Source: Methanospirillum lacunae
GTDB lineage: Archaea > Halobacteriota > Methanomicrobia > Methanomicrobiales > Methanospirillaceae
Direction of reading: 5' to 3'
Length of the DNA: 64,000 nucleotides
Assembly: GCF_003173355.1 (NCBI RefSeq)
Contig: NZ_QGMY01000002.1
Span: forward strand, 682,001-746,000
The translations under genes and the position numbers were made by a program. How positions within the stretch are numbered: position 1 is the first letter of the stretch; the number at the start of each line of letters is the position of its first letter. The notes below the pieces were generated by a model. The model did no database searches and was not told the origin of the DNA. It worked only from the letters and a program-made list of their open reading frames with translations. Positions 25,417-35,710 of the stretch are shown here, one piece after another.

Positions 25417-26571
25417 ATGCTGTATCGGAAATTTCCACGATGTCAAGATGAAATTTCAATTCTTGGGTTTGGGTGCATGAGGCTTCCACAGATTCCTGAC
25501 CAGCAGAACGGAATATGTGTTGACGAAAAAAAGGCCATTGATATGATCCATGCAGCTATTGAAGGAGGGGTCAATTATATCGATACTGCCTATCCGTACC
25601 ACAATGGAGAAAGTGAGCTGATTGTTGGAAAGGCACTCGAAGGATACCGGGACAGGGTTTTTGTGGCTACCAAACTTCCGAGCTGGCTCATTACAAAACG
25701 CGAGGAGATGGACACATATCTGGATGAACAACTCTCCCGACTGAATACGGACTATATCGATTTTTATCTTCTCCACGGACTTGGCGGAGAAACATGGGCT
25801 AATCTTACCCGGTTGGGGGTACTAGATTTTCTGGATGAAGCCAGAAAAGACGGCAGAATAAAATATCCGGCATTTTCTTTTCACGATCAGTTTCCAGTTT
25901 TTCAGGAGATTGTTGACGCATATGAATGGACATTTGCCCAAATCCAGTACAATTACATGGATGAGCATTATCAGGCAGGAACACAAGGTCTTGAATATGC
26001 ATCTGAACGCGGCCTCGGGGTAGTTGTTATGGAACCACTCCGGGGCGGTCTTCTTTCAGGAGATATTCCACTAATTCATCAATATTTACTAGATGCTCCG
26101 GTCAGGAGAACTCCATCAGAGTGGGGACTTCGGTGGGTATGGAACCATCCGGAAGTAACTGTCGTACTTTCTGGAATGTCAGCAATGGAACAGGTCAAAG
26201 AAAATCTTGCCAGTACAGATCAGGGACTTCCTGATTCTCTTTCAGTGGAAGAACTTTCAGTTATAGAAAAAATGCGGGACACTTTTGCCTCCAGGACTAA
26301 AATTTCATGTACCGGCTGCCGGTACTGTATGCCATGTCCAAACAACGTAGAGATTCCTGATTGTTTTACCTATTATAATCAGGCGTATACATACGATGCG
26401 AAAGAAAAGGCCCAGGGAGTATATCTCTGGGCATTAAATGGTGTATTTTCAGGAGGAATTCCTGGGTATGCTTCATGCTGTATCGAATGCGGAGAATGTG
26501 AGGACAAATGTCCACAAAAACTTCCCATCAGGGAATATCTAAAAGAAGTTGCTGAATTCTTTGGAAAATAA
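25417..26571 (+). CDS. aldo/keto reductase with C-terminal Fe-S domain
   Basis: 384 residues. The TIM-barrel part has the AKR catalytic set: Asp and Tyr in YIDTAYPYHNG, Lys in FVATKLP, His in YLLHGLG. The C-terminal 90 residues carry CTGCRYCMPCP and CCIECGECEDKCP, which suggest [4Fe-4S] binding. This Fe-S group of AKR is frequent in anaerobes and likely takes electrons from ferredoxin-like donors. The ATG has an AGGCAGG ribosome site upstream. Substrate not known. Confidence 0.92.
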   Translation: MLYRKFPRCQDEISILGFGCMRLPQIPDQQNGICVDEKKAIDMIHAAIEGGVNYIDTAYPYHNGESELIVGKALEGYRDRVFVATKLPSWLITKREEMDTYLDEQLSRLNTDYIDFYLLHGLGGETWANLTRLGVLDFLDEARKDGRIKYPAFSFHDQFPVFQEIVDAYEWTFAQIQYNYMDEHYQAGTQGLEYASERGLGVVVMEPLRGGLLSGDIPLIHQYLLDAPVRRTPSEWGLRWVWNHPEVTVVLSGMSAMEQVKENLASTDQGLPDSLSVEELSVIEKMRDTFASRTKISCTGCRYCMPCPNNVEIPDCFTYYNQAYTYDAKEKAQGVYLWALNGVFSGGIPGYASCCIECGECEDKCPQKLPIREYLKEVAEFFGK

Positions 26572-26628
26572 ATATTATAATTAATTAAAAAACTGTAACT
26601 TCAATAAAAAACTGTTTAAAATTTTTCC
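26572..26628. terminator. bidirectional terminator between AKR and nucleotidase
   Basis: AT-rich spacer with a direct repeat of AAAAAACTGT and a T5 run, between convergent genes. Confidence 0.35.
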
Positions 26629-28395
26629 TTAAACTCGCATTATCCTTCCGTCCTGTACGATACTGAGTGGGACAAGGAGTTCTTTGATATACGATGTCAA
26701 TACATCAACATCTAACGGCCCGGTAACTCCAGGTATTGCCTGAGTCATCATGGAATATCCGTCACCACCAGAAGCCAGATAATTTATTGTTGCAACAGAG
26801 TATTCCTTATCAGGATCCATCACTGAACCATTGAATGAAAGTGACTGAATTTTATTATTAACTGGCTTTGTTTCATTATAGGTATAGGAAAATCCGGAGA
26901 TCTGAATATTGTGATCTGTTGCAACTGTTCTGTTCCATTGTTCTTCAAGAACAAGCCTGATTTGATCACCGGTCATGTTGACGGCAATAATATTATTGCC
27001 AAAAGGAAGGAGTTCATACATCTTTTCTTCTGTAATATTTCCCGGATATATATCGGCCCTGACTGCTCCTTCATTAAGAAGACCAATATCAGTTTTCATA
27101 GCATTTCGCATTGAATCAGTAACAAGGTCGTACATATTTGACTCTCCATTCTCATCACGTGCTGTGTTGATGTTCATATCAGTGTATGAAATAACAGTGT
27201 TGAGTAGTGGATTTGTAAGATTCAACGTGTCATTGAGCAGAAATGAAGCCTCCTGATTTGGCTGGGTTCCCGGATACTGGTTTGTGTAGGGTATAACAAT
27301 TGATGCACTTTTCCATTCGATCTCATCGTCTGAAGTATTAACTGAAAAACTAACATTTGCAAACCCTTTGCTGTATGAATACGCCTGGGTAACCAGTACG
27401 GATTTATTTTCAGAATTATTCAGATATACATTGGTAAAATTATGAGTATGAGCAGACAGGACAATGTCAACATCTCCATCCAAATGAGATACGATATCTA
27501 CAACCCTGCCTGTCACATTCACGTTATCTCTTGTCTGACCATCATAGGGATCCTGAGAACCACCTTCATGTAAAAGAACAACAAATGCGTGAATCCCCTG
27601 ATTTTGAAGAATTTTTACCTGTTCATTGATTGCATCTGCTTCATCTCTGAAGACAAGATCTTTGACATTATCATGAGAAACAATTGAAGGAGTAGAAATT
27701 GTAGTAGCACCAATAAATGCAACTGGAACAGAATCCACAATTTTCACAGTATATGGCGTAAGCAATAGGTTTTCAGGATTATATGAGTTCAGGGATGAAT
27801 TATTATAATAAATATTGGATGAAATGAATTTAGCCTCTGACCCAGGATACGGATCCTGCAAATGGGGAATTGACGTATTTCCATTCCCCCCATTAATCTT
27901 TCTTAAAAGTTCTGATACTGAATGATCAAACTCATGATTTCCCACCGTGGCGATAACAGGGCATGAAGTTATCGGATAATATGGCTGATCTTTTGAGATA
28001 TTTCCTGAAAAAAGGTTATAGAAGATCAAAGATGGTTCATCCAGAAGTAATCCCGATTCAGGTGTTGATGCCCCGGTAAGATCTCCGGGGAGGGCAATGA
28101 TCGTGTGGTTGGGACCTGCATTGTGGATTATCCCGGTCAGATATGATGCGAGAGATCCAAGCCCGCCGACAGGAGTATTATTTACCTGTTTCCCGGAAGT
28201 TATCTGGCCATGAAAATCATTAATGGCAAGAATTGTGATGTTAACAGAACTCTCCGCCTGTAAAGCATGAGACTGATCAGGAGCCGGGGTTTCTGCCAGA
28301 GAAAGTTCTGATGCAATCAATAATGACAGAAAAAGAATTTGCATTATTAAACGGCATCCTTTATGTTTGAATAAAAAACTCATATTTGTGTACAT
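26629..28395 (-). CDS. secreted 5'-nucleotidase/2',3'-cyclic phosphodiesterase (UshA-like)
   Basis: 588 residues. An N-terminal signal helix precedes the metallophosphatase domain with NDFHGQI, GNHEFDHS and the metal motif SAHTHN, and a C-terminal 5'-nucleotidase domain with YSVATINYLASGGDGYSM. It hydrolyses nucleotides outside the cell to release phosphate and nucleosides. The start ATG 28395 has GGGAG about 10 bases upstream; later in-frame ATGs are less well placed. Normal family length. Confidence 0.92.
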   Translation of the reverse strand: MYTNMSFLFKHKGCRLIMQILFLSLLIASELSLAETPAPDQSHALQAESSVNITILAINDFHGQITSGKQVNNTPVGGLGSLASYLTGIIHNAGPNHTIIALPGDLTGASTPESGLLLDEPSLIFYNLFSGNISKDQPYYPITSCPVIATVGNHEFDHSVSELLRKINGGNGNTSIPHLQDPYPGSEAKFISSNIYYNNSSLNSYNPENLLLTPYTVKIVDSVPVAFIGATTISTPSIVSHDNVKDLVFRDEADAINEQVKILQNQGIHAFVVLLHEGGSQDPYDGQTRDNVNVTGRVVDIVSHLDGDVDIVLSAHTHNFTNVYLNNSENKSVLVTQAYSYSKGFANVSFSVNTSDDEIEWKSASIVIPYTNQYPGTQPNQEASFLLNDTLNLTNPLLNTVISYTDMNINTARDENGESNMYDLVTDSMRNAMKTDIGLLNEGAVRADIYPGNITEEKMYELLPFGNNIIAVNMTGDQIRLVLEEQWNRTVATDHNIQISGFSYTYNETKPVNNKIQSLSFNGSVMDPDKEYSVATINYLASGGDGYSMMTQAIPGVTGPLDVDVLTSYIKELLVPLSIVQDGRIMRV

Positions 28396-28647
28396 TTATT
28401 CATTCTCCCAAATATCCATGATATCACTATCATCATCTCTCTCATATATTAAAATGCAGAGAAGTAGAATAATTGAACCATCATTGATACACTATCCTAT
28501 TCTCAATATGAACTAATGAATTAAGGGAACAGAAAGACTCCTTTTTATCAGAAATTTCTCAATAATCTTTGTGTCCTCTTGTTTTATGTGCAGTAATCCT
28601 GTGCCTCAACCGCGACCATTGTATAGTTTCCCCTCAAAATTGTAAAG

Positions 28648-30114
28648 GTGTTATTCAAAAATCCTCCCCTCTCCCAATCATCATCTGATGATCGATATAA
28701 ATGGGTGGCACTTACAGTTGCTTCACTAGGAACGCTGGTTGGTATTCTCAATGCCAGTACCCTCATTATTGCCCTTCCAACAATGATGGTTGGTCTGAAC
28801 ACCACATTGGTGAACGTAATGTGGGTTCTCATCAGTTACATGCTTGTTATGACGATTCTTGCCCCAGCATGTGGCCGTCTTGCAGATATGTACGGGAGAA
28901 AAAAGATCTATGTCTACGGTCTTGTGATCTTTACATGTGCTTCACTCCTCTGCGGTATTGCCGCCGATGTGTATCAATTAATTGGATTTCGTGTCATCCA
29001 GGCAATAGGCGGAGCAATAATAGTTGCAAATGGAACAATCATCGTTGTAGATGCATTTCCAAAACATGAACTCGGTCGTGCCATGGGAATTCTCTCAATG
29101 ATTATGGCAGGAACATTCGCAATTGGTCCGGTGATCGGAGGTTTTCTGACACTGATTGACTGGCGCCTGAACTTCTTTCTCAATATTCCAATAGGCCTTT
29201 TTGCCAGTTATTATGCAATAAAAAATCTGAAAGAAGTAAGGGAATTCTCAGGCCTCGAATCATTTGATATCAAAGGTATGATCCTGTTTGCAATTGCATT
29301 TCTCACCCTGACGGTTTATGGTAGTGCTGCAATCATGATTGGACTCTTTGATCCTCTCATGCTGGCATTGTTACTTATTGGACTGGTTTCTCTCTGGGGA
29401 TTTATAAGACAGGAACTTACCTTTCCCTATCCAATGGTAGATCTGTCCCTTTTTAAGAGCAGGATCTTTTTATTTGGTCAGTCAAGTGCATTCATCAATG
29501 CCATCGCACGAGGGGCTGTGATGATGCTTCTTATTTTGTTTTTCCAGGGTCTCCAGGGATATGATCCATTGGTTGCAAGTATTCTTGTTGTGCCTATGGC
29601 AATTGGAATTGTTGTGGCAGGGCCGATTGGTGGATCCCTTTCAGACAGATATGGCTCACGTCTGATTACCACAATTGGTCTTGCAGTTTCACTTATCGGA
29701 CTTATTGGTTTAGCAATGATGCAGTATGATACTGCATATTATTCAATTGCTGTCTGGCTCTTTATCAATGGATTTGGATCTGGTCTATTCCAGCCACCAA
29801 ACACAAGTGCGATTATGACTTCAGTTCCACTGGAACGCCGGGGAGCAGCTTCTGCTATGCGGGCATTTTTCCAGAATACTGGTATGGTCATTTCCATGAC
29901 CATAGCGATGCCTCTGCTGATTAGTACTGTTCCTCTTGATGAAATGATGAACATGTTTGTCTTTGGAGGAGTTCATCAGCCAATTGCTATCCAGGTTGCC
30001 TTTACTCACGGCATTACTCTTGCTTTCTGGATTTCATCAGTAATTACAATATTTGCAATAATTGTCTCGGCATTGCGGGGAACAGGAGATACTGTCAAGG
30101 GAATACAGGCATAA
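28648..30114 (+). CDS. DHA2-family MFS drug efflux transporter
   Basis: 488 residues, about 14 membrane helices. Motifs are LADMYGRKKIY (motif A), GFRVIQAIGGA, DWRLNFFLNIPIG and GSLSDRYGSR. Start is a GTG at 28648; upstream sequence is short of a strong ribosome site, so a later start is possible. It probably exports toxic organics using the ion gradient. It is an intact relative of the frameshifted transporter at 8.7-10.1 kb. Confidence 0.9.
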   Translation: MLFKNPPLSQSSSDDRYKWVALTVASLGTLVGILNASTLIIALPTMMVGLNTTLVNVMWVLISYMLVMTILAPACGRLADMYGRKKIYVYGLVIFTCASLLCGIAADVYQLIGFRVIQAIGGAIIVANGTIIVVDAFPKHELGRAMGILSMIMAGTFAIGPVIGGFLTLIDWRLNFFLNIPIGLFASYYAIKNLKEVREFSGLESFDIKGMILFAIAFLTLTVYGSAAIMIGLFDPLMLALLLIGLVSLWGFIRQELTFPYPMVDLSLFKSRIFLFGQSSAFINAIARGAVMMLLILFFQGLQGYDPLVASILVVPMAIGIVVAGPIGGSLSDRYGSRLITTIGLAVSLIGLIGLAMMQYDTAYYSIAVWLFINGFGSGLFQPPNTSAIMTSVPLERRGAASAMRAFFQNTGMVISMTIAMPLLISTVPLDEMMNMFVFGGVHQPIAIQVAFTHGITLAFWISSVITIFAIIVSALRGTGDTVKGIQA

Positions 30115-30184
30115 TATTAATCTTTCTTTTTCTCTAATAAAAAACCAAAGGAATCTTTATCCCGGACAGTAACAAACGCTCATT

Positions 30185-30751
30185 GTGAACCCACTAACGT
30201 TGCTTATTTCATTTTCTCCGTGGATCGTATTTGGTGTTCTTGCTGGACATTCATTAGTTCAGCTTGAAATCTGTCTGGTCATCTGTCTTCTTCTTTCTGT
30301 TGTATTAAACTGGACTGACCTGAAGAATAAACTGATTGTTCCCTGGGCAACTCTGCTTTATTTCATCATAGTTTGTCTGCTGGTTATACCGCTTCATGTG
30401 TATGAAATAATTCCATTTATCGGTCTGGCATCCAATGTTGTTCTGACATTAATTGCATTTGGATCAATTGCAGTCGGTAAATCATTTACTATTCAGTATG
30501 CAAGAAAGGAAGTTCCACAAGAGAGATGGAATGACATACATTTTATCAGGATAAACCAGGTAATAACTGGATTTTGGGGGCTTCTATTTTTGCTCGGAAC
30601 CATAAAAAGTATTATTGAATTATATATTCCCGATTATTTCGGGGTATTTGGTGATGCTTTCTTATGGATCTCCATGATTGTGGGAATTGTTTTCACGGTC
30701 AAATATCCGCCATATGCGAAAAAGAAAATTGCACAGAAAAATTCATCATAA
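30185..30751 (+). CDS. six-helix membrane protein
   Basis: 188 residues with about six membrane segments, GTG start at 30185. The layout weakly resembles septation/VC0807-like membrane proteins. A loop ARKEVPQERWNDIHFIRIN lies between helices. It follows the DHA2 transporter by 70 bases and may be co-transcribed. Function unknown. Confidence 0.7.
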   Translation: MNPLTLLISFSPWIVFGVLAGHSLVQLEICLVICLLLSVVLNWTDLKNKLIVPWATLLYFIIVCLLVIPLHVYEIIPFIGLASNVVLTLIAFGSIAVGKSFTIQYARKEVPQERWNDIHFIRINQVITGFWGLLFLLGTIKSIIELYIPDYFGVFGDAFLWISMIVGIVFTVKYPPYAKKKIAQKNSS

Positions 30752-30795
30752 TTTTTAATTATGCAGATCTAAATTCCGATTTTTTTTATTTTTTA
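30752..30795 (+). terminator. oligo-T terminator after the membrane protein
   Basis: Three T-tracts (T5, T8 and T5) in 44 bases after the stop codon. Typical of a euryarchaeal transcription end. Confidence 0.45.
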
Positions 30796-30938
30796 TGATA
30801 AATCCCTTATGTATGATTCATGCACTGTTTTGTCATCTGATTATTCAAATCTGGAATAAAAGGCATTTCAGTGCATAAAATTTCCGGTTTTTCTTCTCCC
30901 ATCTCTGAAGAATATCTTACCTTTGTGCCATCTTTGAA

Positions 30939-32240
30939 ATGAATAGTCAACCATATACACAAACATCGCTTCCCAAAACTGCTTCACTCAATCTCAAGCA
31001 GATAATAGCCTTATATATCGGATCTGTTTTAGGCTCCGGCATACTTTTACTACCCGGACTTACTGCAGAATTAGCAGGCCCGGCTTCACTCCTTGCCTGG
31101 CTTATTATGAGTCTTCTGGCAATACCAATGGCTTTGACCATGGGATTTCTTTCAATCAAATTACCGAATGCCGGAGGAGTATCATATTTTGTTTCACGTG
31201 CTTATAATCCTGCAATCGGATCGCTTGTAGGATATTATTTTTTACTATCAGCGATTATGGCTGTTCCGGTCATAGCCCTGACAGGTGCGGGATATACGTG
31301 TAATGCCTTTGGACTTGGAGATACTGCCAGAATCCCGGTCACGATCTGTATTCTTACCATCGGGTTAATATCAAATTACCTTGGGATGAAATTAACCGGA
31401 CAGATTCAACTTGCAGTTGTTGTGGCAACCATTGGAATCCTTGTCGGTGCCGTTCTGGGAAGTATTCACTCTATTAATCTTACAAATCTAACTCCCTTTC
31501 TTCCACACGGATGGATGAGCGTGGGCCACTCAGCTACTCTGATTTTCTGGTGTTTTTTAGGATGGGAAGCGATATCCCATGTTACAGAAGAGTTTGAAAA
31601 TCCCAGGCGGGATGTACTGAAAGGAACAATAATCGCATCAGTATTGATTAGTATCCTGTATCTGGCGACGGTGGCTGCAGTTATTGGAACACATAGTTAT
31701 GGTCCGGGCATCTCTGAAGTTTCCCTGATTCATCTGATAGGAATTGCAGCCGGACAGTATGGGATGTATATTGCTGGATTTATTACCCTGTTTATCACCA
31801 TTGCTCCATCAATTGCTTATATCGGGGCTGCTTCGCGTCTTGCATATACACTTTCACAATCCGGTAGTGCACCCCGGGCATTATCACGTATTTCTCCCAG
31901 ATTTTTAACTCCGGTAGGCGGATTATATCTTTTAATAGCATGCTTTGCATGTATTCTTCTGGTATACAGCACAGGTATTGTCTCACTTGCAACACTCATT
32001 CAGATTCCAAATGCAACCTTTATTCTGACCTATCTTGGTGGTTCAGCTGCTGGATTAATTCTATTAAAAGATAATCGGCTCGGTTTGATAGTGAGCGGGA
32101 TATCTTTTCTACTGACAGGTGTCATTCTGCTTTTTGTCGGATGGGCAATTATCTGGCCTGTTCTTGTTACTGTCCTCTGGTGGATATACCGGAAAATCAC
32201 TATACTTGATCTGCAGAATTTTTACAAGAATCGGATATGA
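30939..32240 (+). CDS. APC-family amino acid permease (YjeH-like)
   Basis: 433 residues, 12 membrane helices. The substrate-binding unwound helix 1 is LGSGILLLPGLTAELAGPAS, followed by PNAGGVSYFV. WEAISHVTEEFENPRRD is the usual APC loop. It probably imports or exports amino acids. Its stop overlaps the ATG of the DNA glycosylase (ATGA), so they are translationally coupled though unrelated in function. Confidence 0.9.
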   Translation: MNSQPYTQTSLPKTASLNLKQIIALYIGSVLGSGILLLPGLTAELAGPASLLAWLIMSLLAIPMALTMGFLSIKLPNAGGVSYFVSRAYNPAIGSLVGYYFLLSAIMAVPVIALTGAGYTCNAFGLGDTARIPVTICILTIGLISNYLGMKLTGQIQLAVVVATIGILVGAVLGSIHSINLTNLTPFLPHGWMSVGHSATLIFWCFLGWEAISHVTEEFENPRRDVLKGTIIASVLISILYLATVAAVIGTHSYGPGISEVSLIHLIGIAAGQYGMYIAGFITLFITIAPSIAYIGAASRLAYTLSQSGSAPRALSRISPRFLTPVGGLYLLIACFACILLVYSTGIVSLATLIQIPNATFILTYLGGSAAGLILLKDNRLGLIVSGISFLLTGVILLFVGWAIIWPVLVTVLWWIYRKITILDLQNFYKNRI

Positions 32241-33220
32241 AATATTCAAAAATTATCAGACAGGATTTCCAATCAGATGTCTGGCTTTATGAAATATTGG
32301 TATATCCCAGGGAGCCTTATGACTTCAATGAGAGTGCCCTTATTTTTACGGGTGGAGATCCTGTAATCAGGACATTTGATGGTAATGAATTAGTTCTTAC
32401 TGTGTCAGTTCAGGATATTCCGGTTCATCTTAAGATTCGATCATCAGGTAGTGTATCATCTCCCTCTCTCTCTCTTACCATTACCAGCATAAGCAGTATA
32501 TCCTCAGAAGTTTTATCCCAAATTGAGGATCTGATAAAAAATATTCTTAGTCTTGATGATAATTTAACGCTCATGTATGACGAATTTAAAGAAGATAGAG
32601 AACTTATGACTCTTTTCAATAATTGTTATGGATTAAAAAGTCCCAAAACGCCAACTGTTTTTGAAGCTCTTGTTGATTCAATAATAGAACAGCAGATCTC
32701 TTTATCTGTAGCATATCAACTTGAGCACCGTCTGATAAAAGAGACCGGATCATCCCTGACTCTTGATAACGAAATATATTACTGCTATCCGACTCGGCAA
32801 CAACTTGCCAATACATCTATTGAAGTTTTTCGAAAATGTGGATTAACACAAAGAAAGAGTGAATACATCAGGGATGTGTCAAATCTGATTGCTTCTGGAA
32901 AACTTGATCTTGAATCTATGCAGGATATCCCAGAAACAGAAAAAATAATAGAGAAACTCTGTTCAATCCGGGGTATAGGCAGATGGACTGCAGAACTTAC
33001 AATGATTCGTGGATTTCACCGACCGGATGCTTTCCCGGCAGCAGATATAGCTCTTCGAAGAATGATTGGAAACCGTTTTTTTAATGGAAAAAAGATCTCA
33101 GAACAAGAGGCAAGAACCTTTGCAGAAAACTGGGGCTCATGGAAAGGGTTGATCTCCTTTTATCTGGAAGTCTCTGAAAAGAAAGAAAATCTCAAAAAAA
33201 GGTCAAATATTACTCAGTAA
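32237..33220 (+). CDS. AlkA-type DNA-3-methyladenine glycosylase
   Basis: 327 residues. An N-terminal beta domain is followed by the HhH-GPD fold: EALVDSIIEQQISLSVAYQL, helix-hairpin-helix LCSIRGIGRWTAELTMIRG (about 241-259) and catalytic Asp270 in FPAADIALRR. It removes alkylated bases from DNA. Starts within the stop codon of the permease gene. It has no iron-sulfur cluster motif at the end. Confidence 0.88.
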   Translation: MKYSKIIRQDFQSDVWLYEILVYPREPYDFNESALIFTGGDPVIRTFDGNELVLTVSVQDIPVHLKIRSSGSVSSPSLSLTITSISSISSEVLSQIEDLIKNILSLDDNLTLMYDEFKEDRELMTLFNNCYGLKSPKTPTVFEALVDSIIEQQISLSVAYQLEHRLIKETGSSLTLDNEIYYCYPTRQQLANTSIEVFRKCGLTQRKSEYIRDVSNLIASGKLDLESMQDIPETEKIIEKLCSIRGIGRWTAELTMIRGFHRPDAFPAADIALRRMIGNRFFNGKKISEQEARTFAENWGSWKGLISFYLEVSEKKENLKKRSNITQ

Positions 33221-33253
33221 TATAAATAAAAAAATTTGAGACTTTTTGACTTT
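33221..33253. terminator. bidirectional terminator between glycosylase and phosphoesterase
   Basis: A7 followed by two T5 runs between convergent genes; works as a T-tract for each strand. Confidence 0.4.
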
Positions 33254-34216
33254 TTAGTCCTGTATTCTGTTAAAAAGTGAATCGAAAATATTTTCGGTCT
33301 TAGGATAGTCTGATGACTCATTAAAAAAATTTGTTCCGGGTTTTATCTGTGACATATCTGAAGAATAAATAATTTGGTCAGGTCCCAGATTCTGCTCAGG
33401 GTAAATTGTGATGGTCCGAGCTGAAACATGAGATATTGTTCCATTACGGGATTGTATTGTATATAATGTACCGGCAGAATAATCCTTGCCTGTCGGTCCA
33501 TTCACCCCATTCTGAAAGTCAGTTATCTCCTGTATCACTGGAAACGAATCGTTCGTATTATTTTTAATAAAATGGGCACTTTTATGTCCGGCCATGATAA
33601 TTGTCGGACCCTGAACAATTTTTTCTCCGATGTCTTTTCCTAATTGTGATAAAATGCCATCTTTATCCATATAATAATGAGTTGCAATGATGGTCATCGA
33701 ATGAGGAGACTTATTCAAAGCATTCTTGATATTCATGAAATCATTTGATGGAATGCTTTTTTTGACATATGGAATTGTTACGAGATTGAAATCATTTATA
33801 GAAGTGATAGAGTACCGATCGGTATTTCCAGTATATGTTGAATAATATCGGTCATCTTTTCCATAATTTGTATCATGATTGCCAGCAGTGACATATATGG
33901 GAATTGATGTTTTATTAATCGCATTCGCGTATGCTTCCCATTCCTTTTTGCTATCGTATGTATTTACCAGATCTCCGGTGATAATAATCGCTGAAATGTT
34001 GTATTTTTCTTTGTTTGATTCTAGATATTGAAATGTATAATTATATGTTCCCGGATATTTGGTTGCGAGGTTTTGTGTATCTGAAAGGTGAACTATCGAA
34101 TAGGTATGAGTACCTTCTGATTCATTCAAAATATCAAACCCGTGCTGCTCATCTGCATAGACCTGAAATTGCATAAAGGCAATAATCAGGAAAACAAAAA
34201 CCCCGATTGTTCTCAT
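33254..34216 (-). CDS. secreted calcineurin-like metallophosphoesterase
   Basis: 320 residues with a signal helix (about 1-21, ending VYADEQ). Metal motifs run in order: HLSDTQN, GDLVNTYDS, GNHDTNYG, ATHYYMD and GHKSAH. This is a two-metal phosphoesterase of the extracellular type. Substrate unknown. The protein is rich in N-x-S/T sites, typical of a secreted archaeal protein. Confidence 0.9.
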   Translation of the reverse strand: MRTIGVFVFLIIAFMQFQVYADEQHGFDILNESEGTHTYSIVHLSDTQNLATKYPGTYNYTFQYLESNKEKYNISAIIITGDLVNTYDSKKEWEAYANAINKTSIPIYVTAGNHDTNYGKDDRYYSTYTGNTDRYSITSINDFNLVTIPYVKKSIPSNDFMNIKNALNKSPHSMTIIATHYYMDKDGILSQLGKDIGEKIVQGPTIIMAGHKSAHFIKNNTNDSFPVIQEITDFQNGVNGPTGKDYSAGTLYTIQSRNGTISHVSARTITIYPEQNLGPDQIIYSSDMSQIKPGTNFFNESSDYPKTENIFDSLFNRIQD

Positions 34217-34386
34217 AATAAAAATCTCTGTGACATTTCGGTAAATTATTCAGATAAATAAGATAAATGACCTTCTCTAAGTACACATTAGAGGATAGTA
34301 AAAGAAGAATTTTCTTGTATCAGCAAAATGAAAAATGAGATTGCAATGTAAAAGACAGATATCAGGAAACCTGAATGTGAAATGAA

Positions 34387-34569
34387 TTATGCCTTTTTTC
34401 GGTACACATTCAGCCCAATTTTGATGTCATCATTATCAGGTATGGAAATATTTCCTTCTGATGAACCTATAACAATTGATTTCCCTGATTTTGATTCGCC
34501 AAATTCTTTTGAAAGATCAACAGTTATCGTGAGGACTGACCCCTCAACCTTCATCTCCATATTTTTCAT
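34387..34569 (-). CDS. small conserved-type protein of unknown function
   Basis: 60 residues, charged and beta-rich: VLTITVDLSKEFG, SGKSIVIGSSEG and IGLNVYRKK. It looks like the small cytoplasmic protein family of methanogens that share SGK-IVI-S-G and IGLN-Y elements. Alternative frame on the plus strand (34382-34573) is a shadow. Two nearby ATGs; the first is used here. Function unknown. Confidence 0.6.
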   Translation of the reverse strand: MKNMEMKVEGSVLTITVDLSKEFGESKSGKSIVIGSSEGNISIPDNDDIKIGLNVYRKKA

Positions 34570-34825
34570 ATAAGTAGTGTTTACCCGGTAAAGAATATCT
34601 TTTTCGATTATTCAGAGCCTGATTGGAAAAAATGTTCTCTGAAATATACCACCGCCGAAGGAATTTAAACAATTATTAAACCTATTCCCTATATATTCAA
34701 CTCTTATCAGAAATCAACCCGGGATGCATTATACCAATATGCGAAAGATAACATTTAAATAAATTCAATATTTTACACAACATCATAGCCACGAAGCATA
34801 TAACATTTCAGACTGACAACTACTG

Positions 34826-35674
34826 ATGTCATTATCGTATGCTTTTATTGGTCTTTTAGTTATTTTTTTTATTATATTTCCCGTTTCTGCTGATCTCAAA
34901 GTTCATTTTCTTGACGTAAATGAAGGTGATGCAGTATTATTGCAGGCTGATGGAAAAAATATGTTAATTGATGCCGGAACAGCTAATTCCGGAAATCTCA
35001 CAAAATACTATCTTCATTCACTTGGAATAACAACTCTGGATCAGGTACTTCTGACCAGTCCGGAAGAAGGAAAATCAGGTGCTTTAACAAATATTCTCAA
35101 TACTACCCCGACCAGGGAATACTTTGATGGAGGATGGAATGTATCTGATGGTTCATACCGGGATGTCCTCACAATGATAGATGAAGAAAATATTTCACAT
35201 ACAACAGTCAGAAAAGGAAATGAAGTACCATTTGCCGAAGGAGTGAATATCTCTATCATCAGTTCTGAACCTGATGGCAACACCGGGGCAGAGACCCTGA
35301 TCCCCCTGATTACGTACGGTAATATCCGGTTCCTTCTCATGGGTAAAGAACAGACAGTTCCTGGTAATGTAAGTGCCCAGATTTTGAGAGTAGCTGATCA
35401 TGGATCAAGGCAGGGAACAGATCCTGGGTTTGTTATGAACGTCCATCCAGATATTGCCATAGTCAGTAGTGGTGACGGAAATCCTGATGGAAATCCAAAC
35501 CAGAATACTCTCAACATTCTTCAGACAGTAGGAGCGAAGTTCATGAGAACAGACATAGATGGAACCATCACAATCAGTACTGATGGAACTATTTATTCAG
35601 TTGGAAATCTCAGAATGGAGCCTGAGATTACCCTCTCGCTTGTAAGTGTAGTTGAAACCAGAGCGCCGGTATAA
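34826..35674 (+). CDS. secreted ComEC-like metallo-beta-lactamase-fold protein, metal site lost
   Basis: 282 residues. A signal helix (about 1-22) is followed by the ComEC-type fold: FLDVNEGDAVLLQADGKNMLIDAG, then VLRVADHGSRQGTDPGF-like sequence ILRVADHGSRQG and TLNILQTVGAKFMRTDIDGTI. The catalytic HxHxDH motif is replaced: residues 77-85 read TSPEEGKSG, where enzymes have THPHADHIG. All four ligands are lost, as is one of the two histidines at VADHGS. The protein is probably not a hydrolase and may bind a ligand or nucleic acid. Confidence 0.82.
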   Translation: MSLSYAFIGLLVIFFIIFPVSADLKVHFLDVNEGDAVLLQADGKNMLIDAGTANSGNLTKYYLHSLGITTLDQVLLTSPEEGKSGALTNILNTTPTREYFDGGWNVSDGSYRDVLTMIDEENISHTTVRKGNEVPFAEGVNISIISSEPDGNTGAETLIPLITYGNIRFLLMGKEQTVPGNVSAQILRVADHGSRQGTDPGFVMNVHPDIAIVSSGDGNPDGNPNQNTLNILQTVGAKFMRTDIDGTITISTDGTIYSVGNLRMEPEITLSLVSVVETRAPV

Positions 35675-35710
35675 CAAATGCATTTTTTCTAGAAAATATT
35701 TCCGGAAAAA

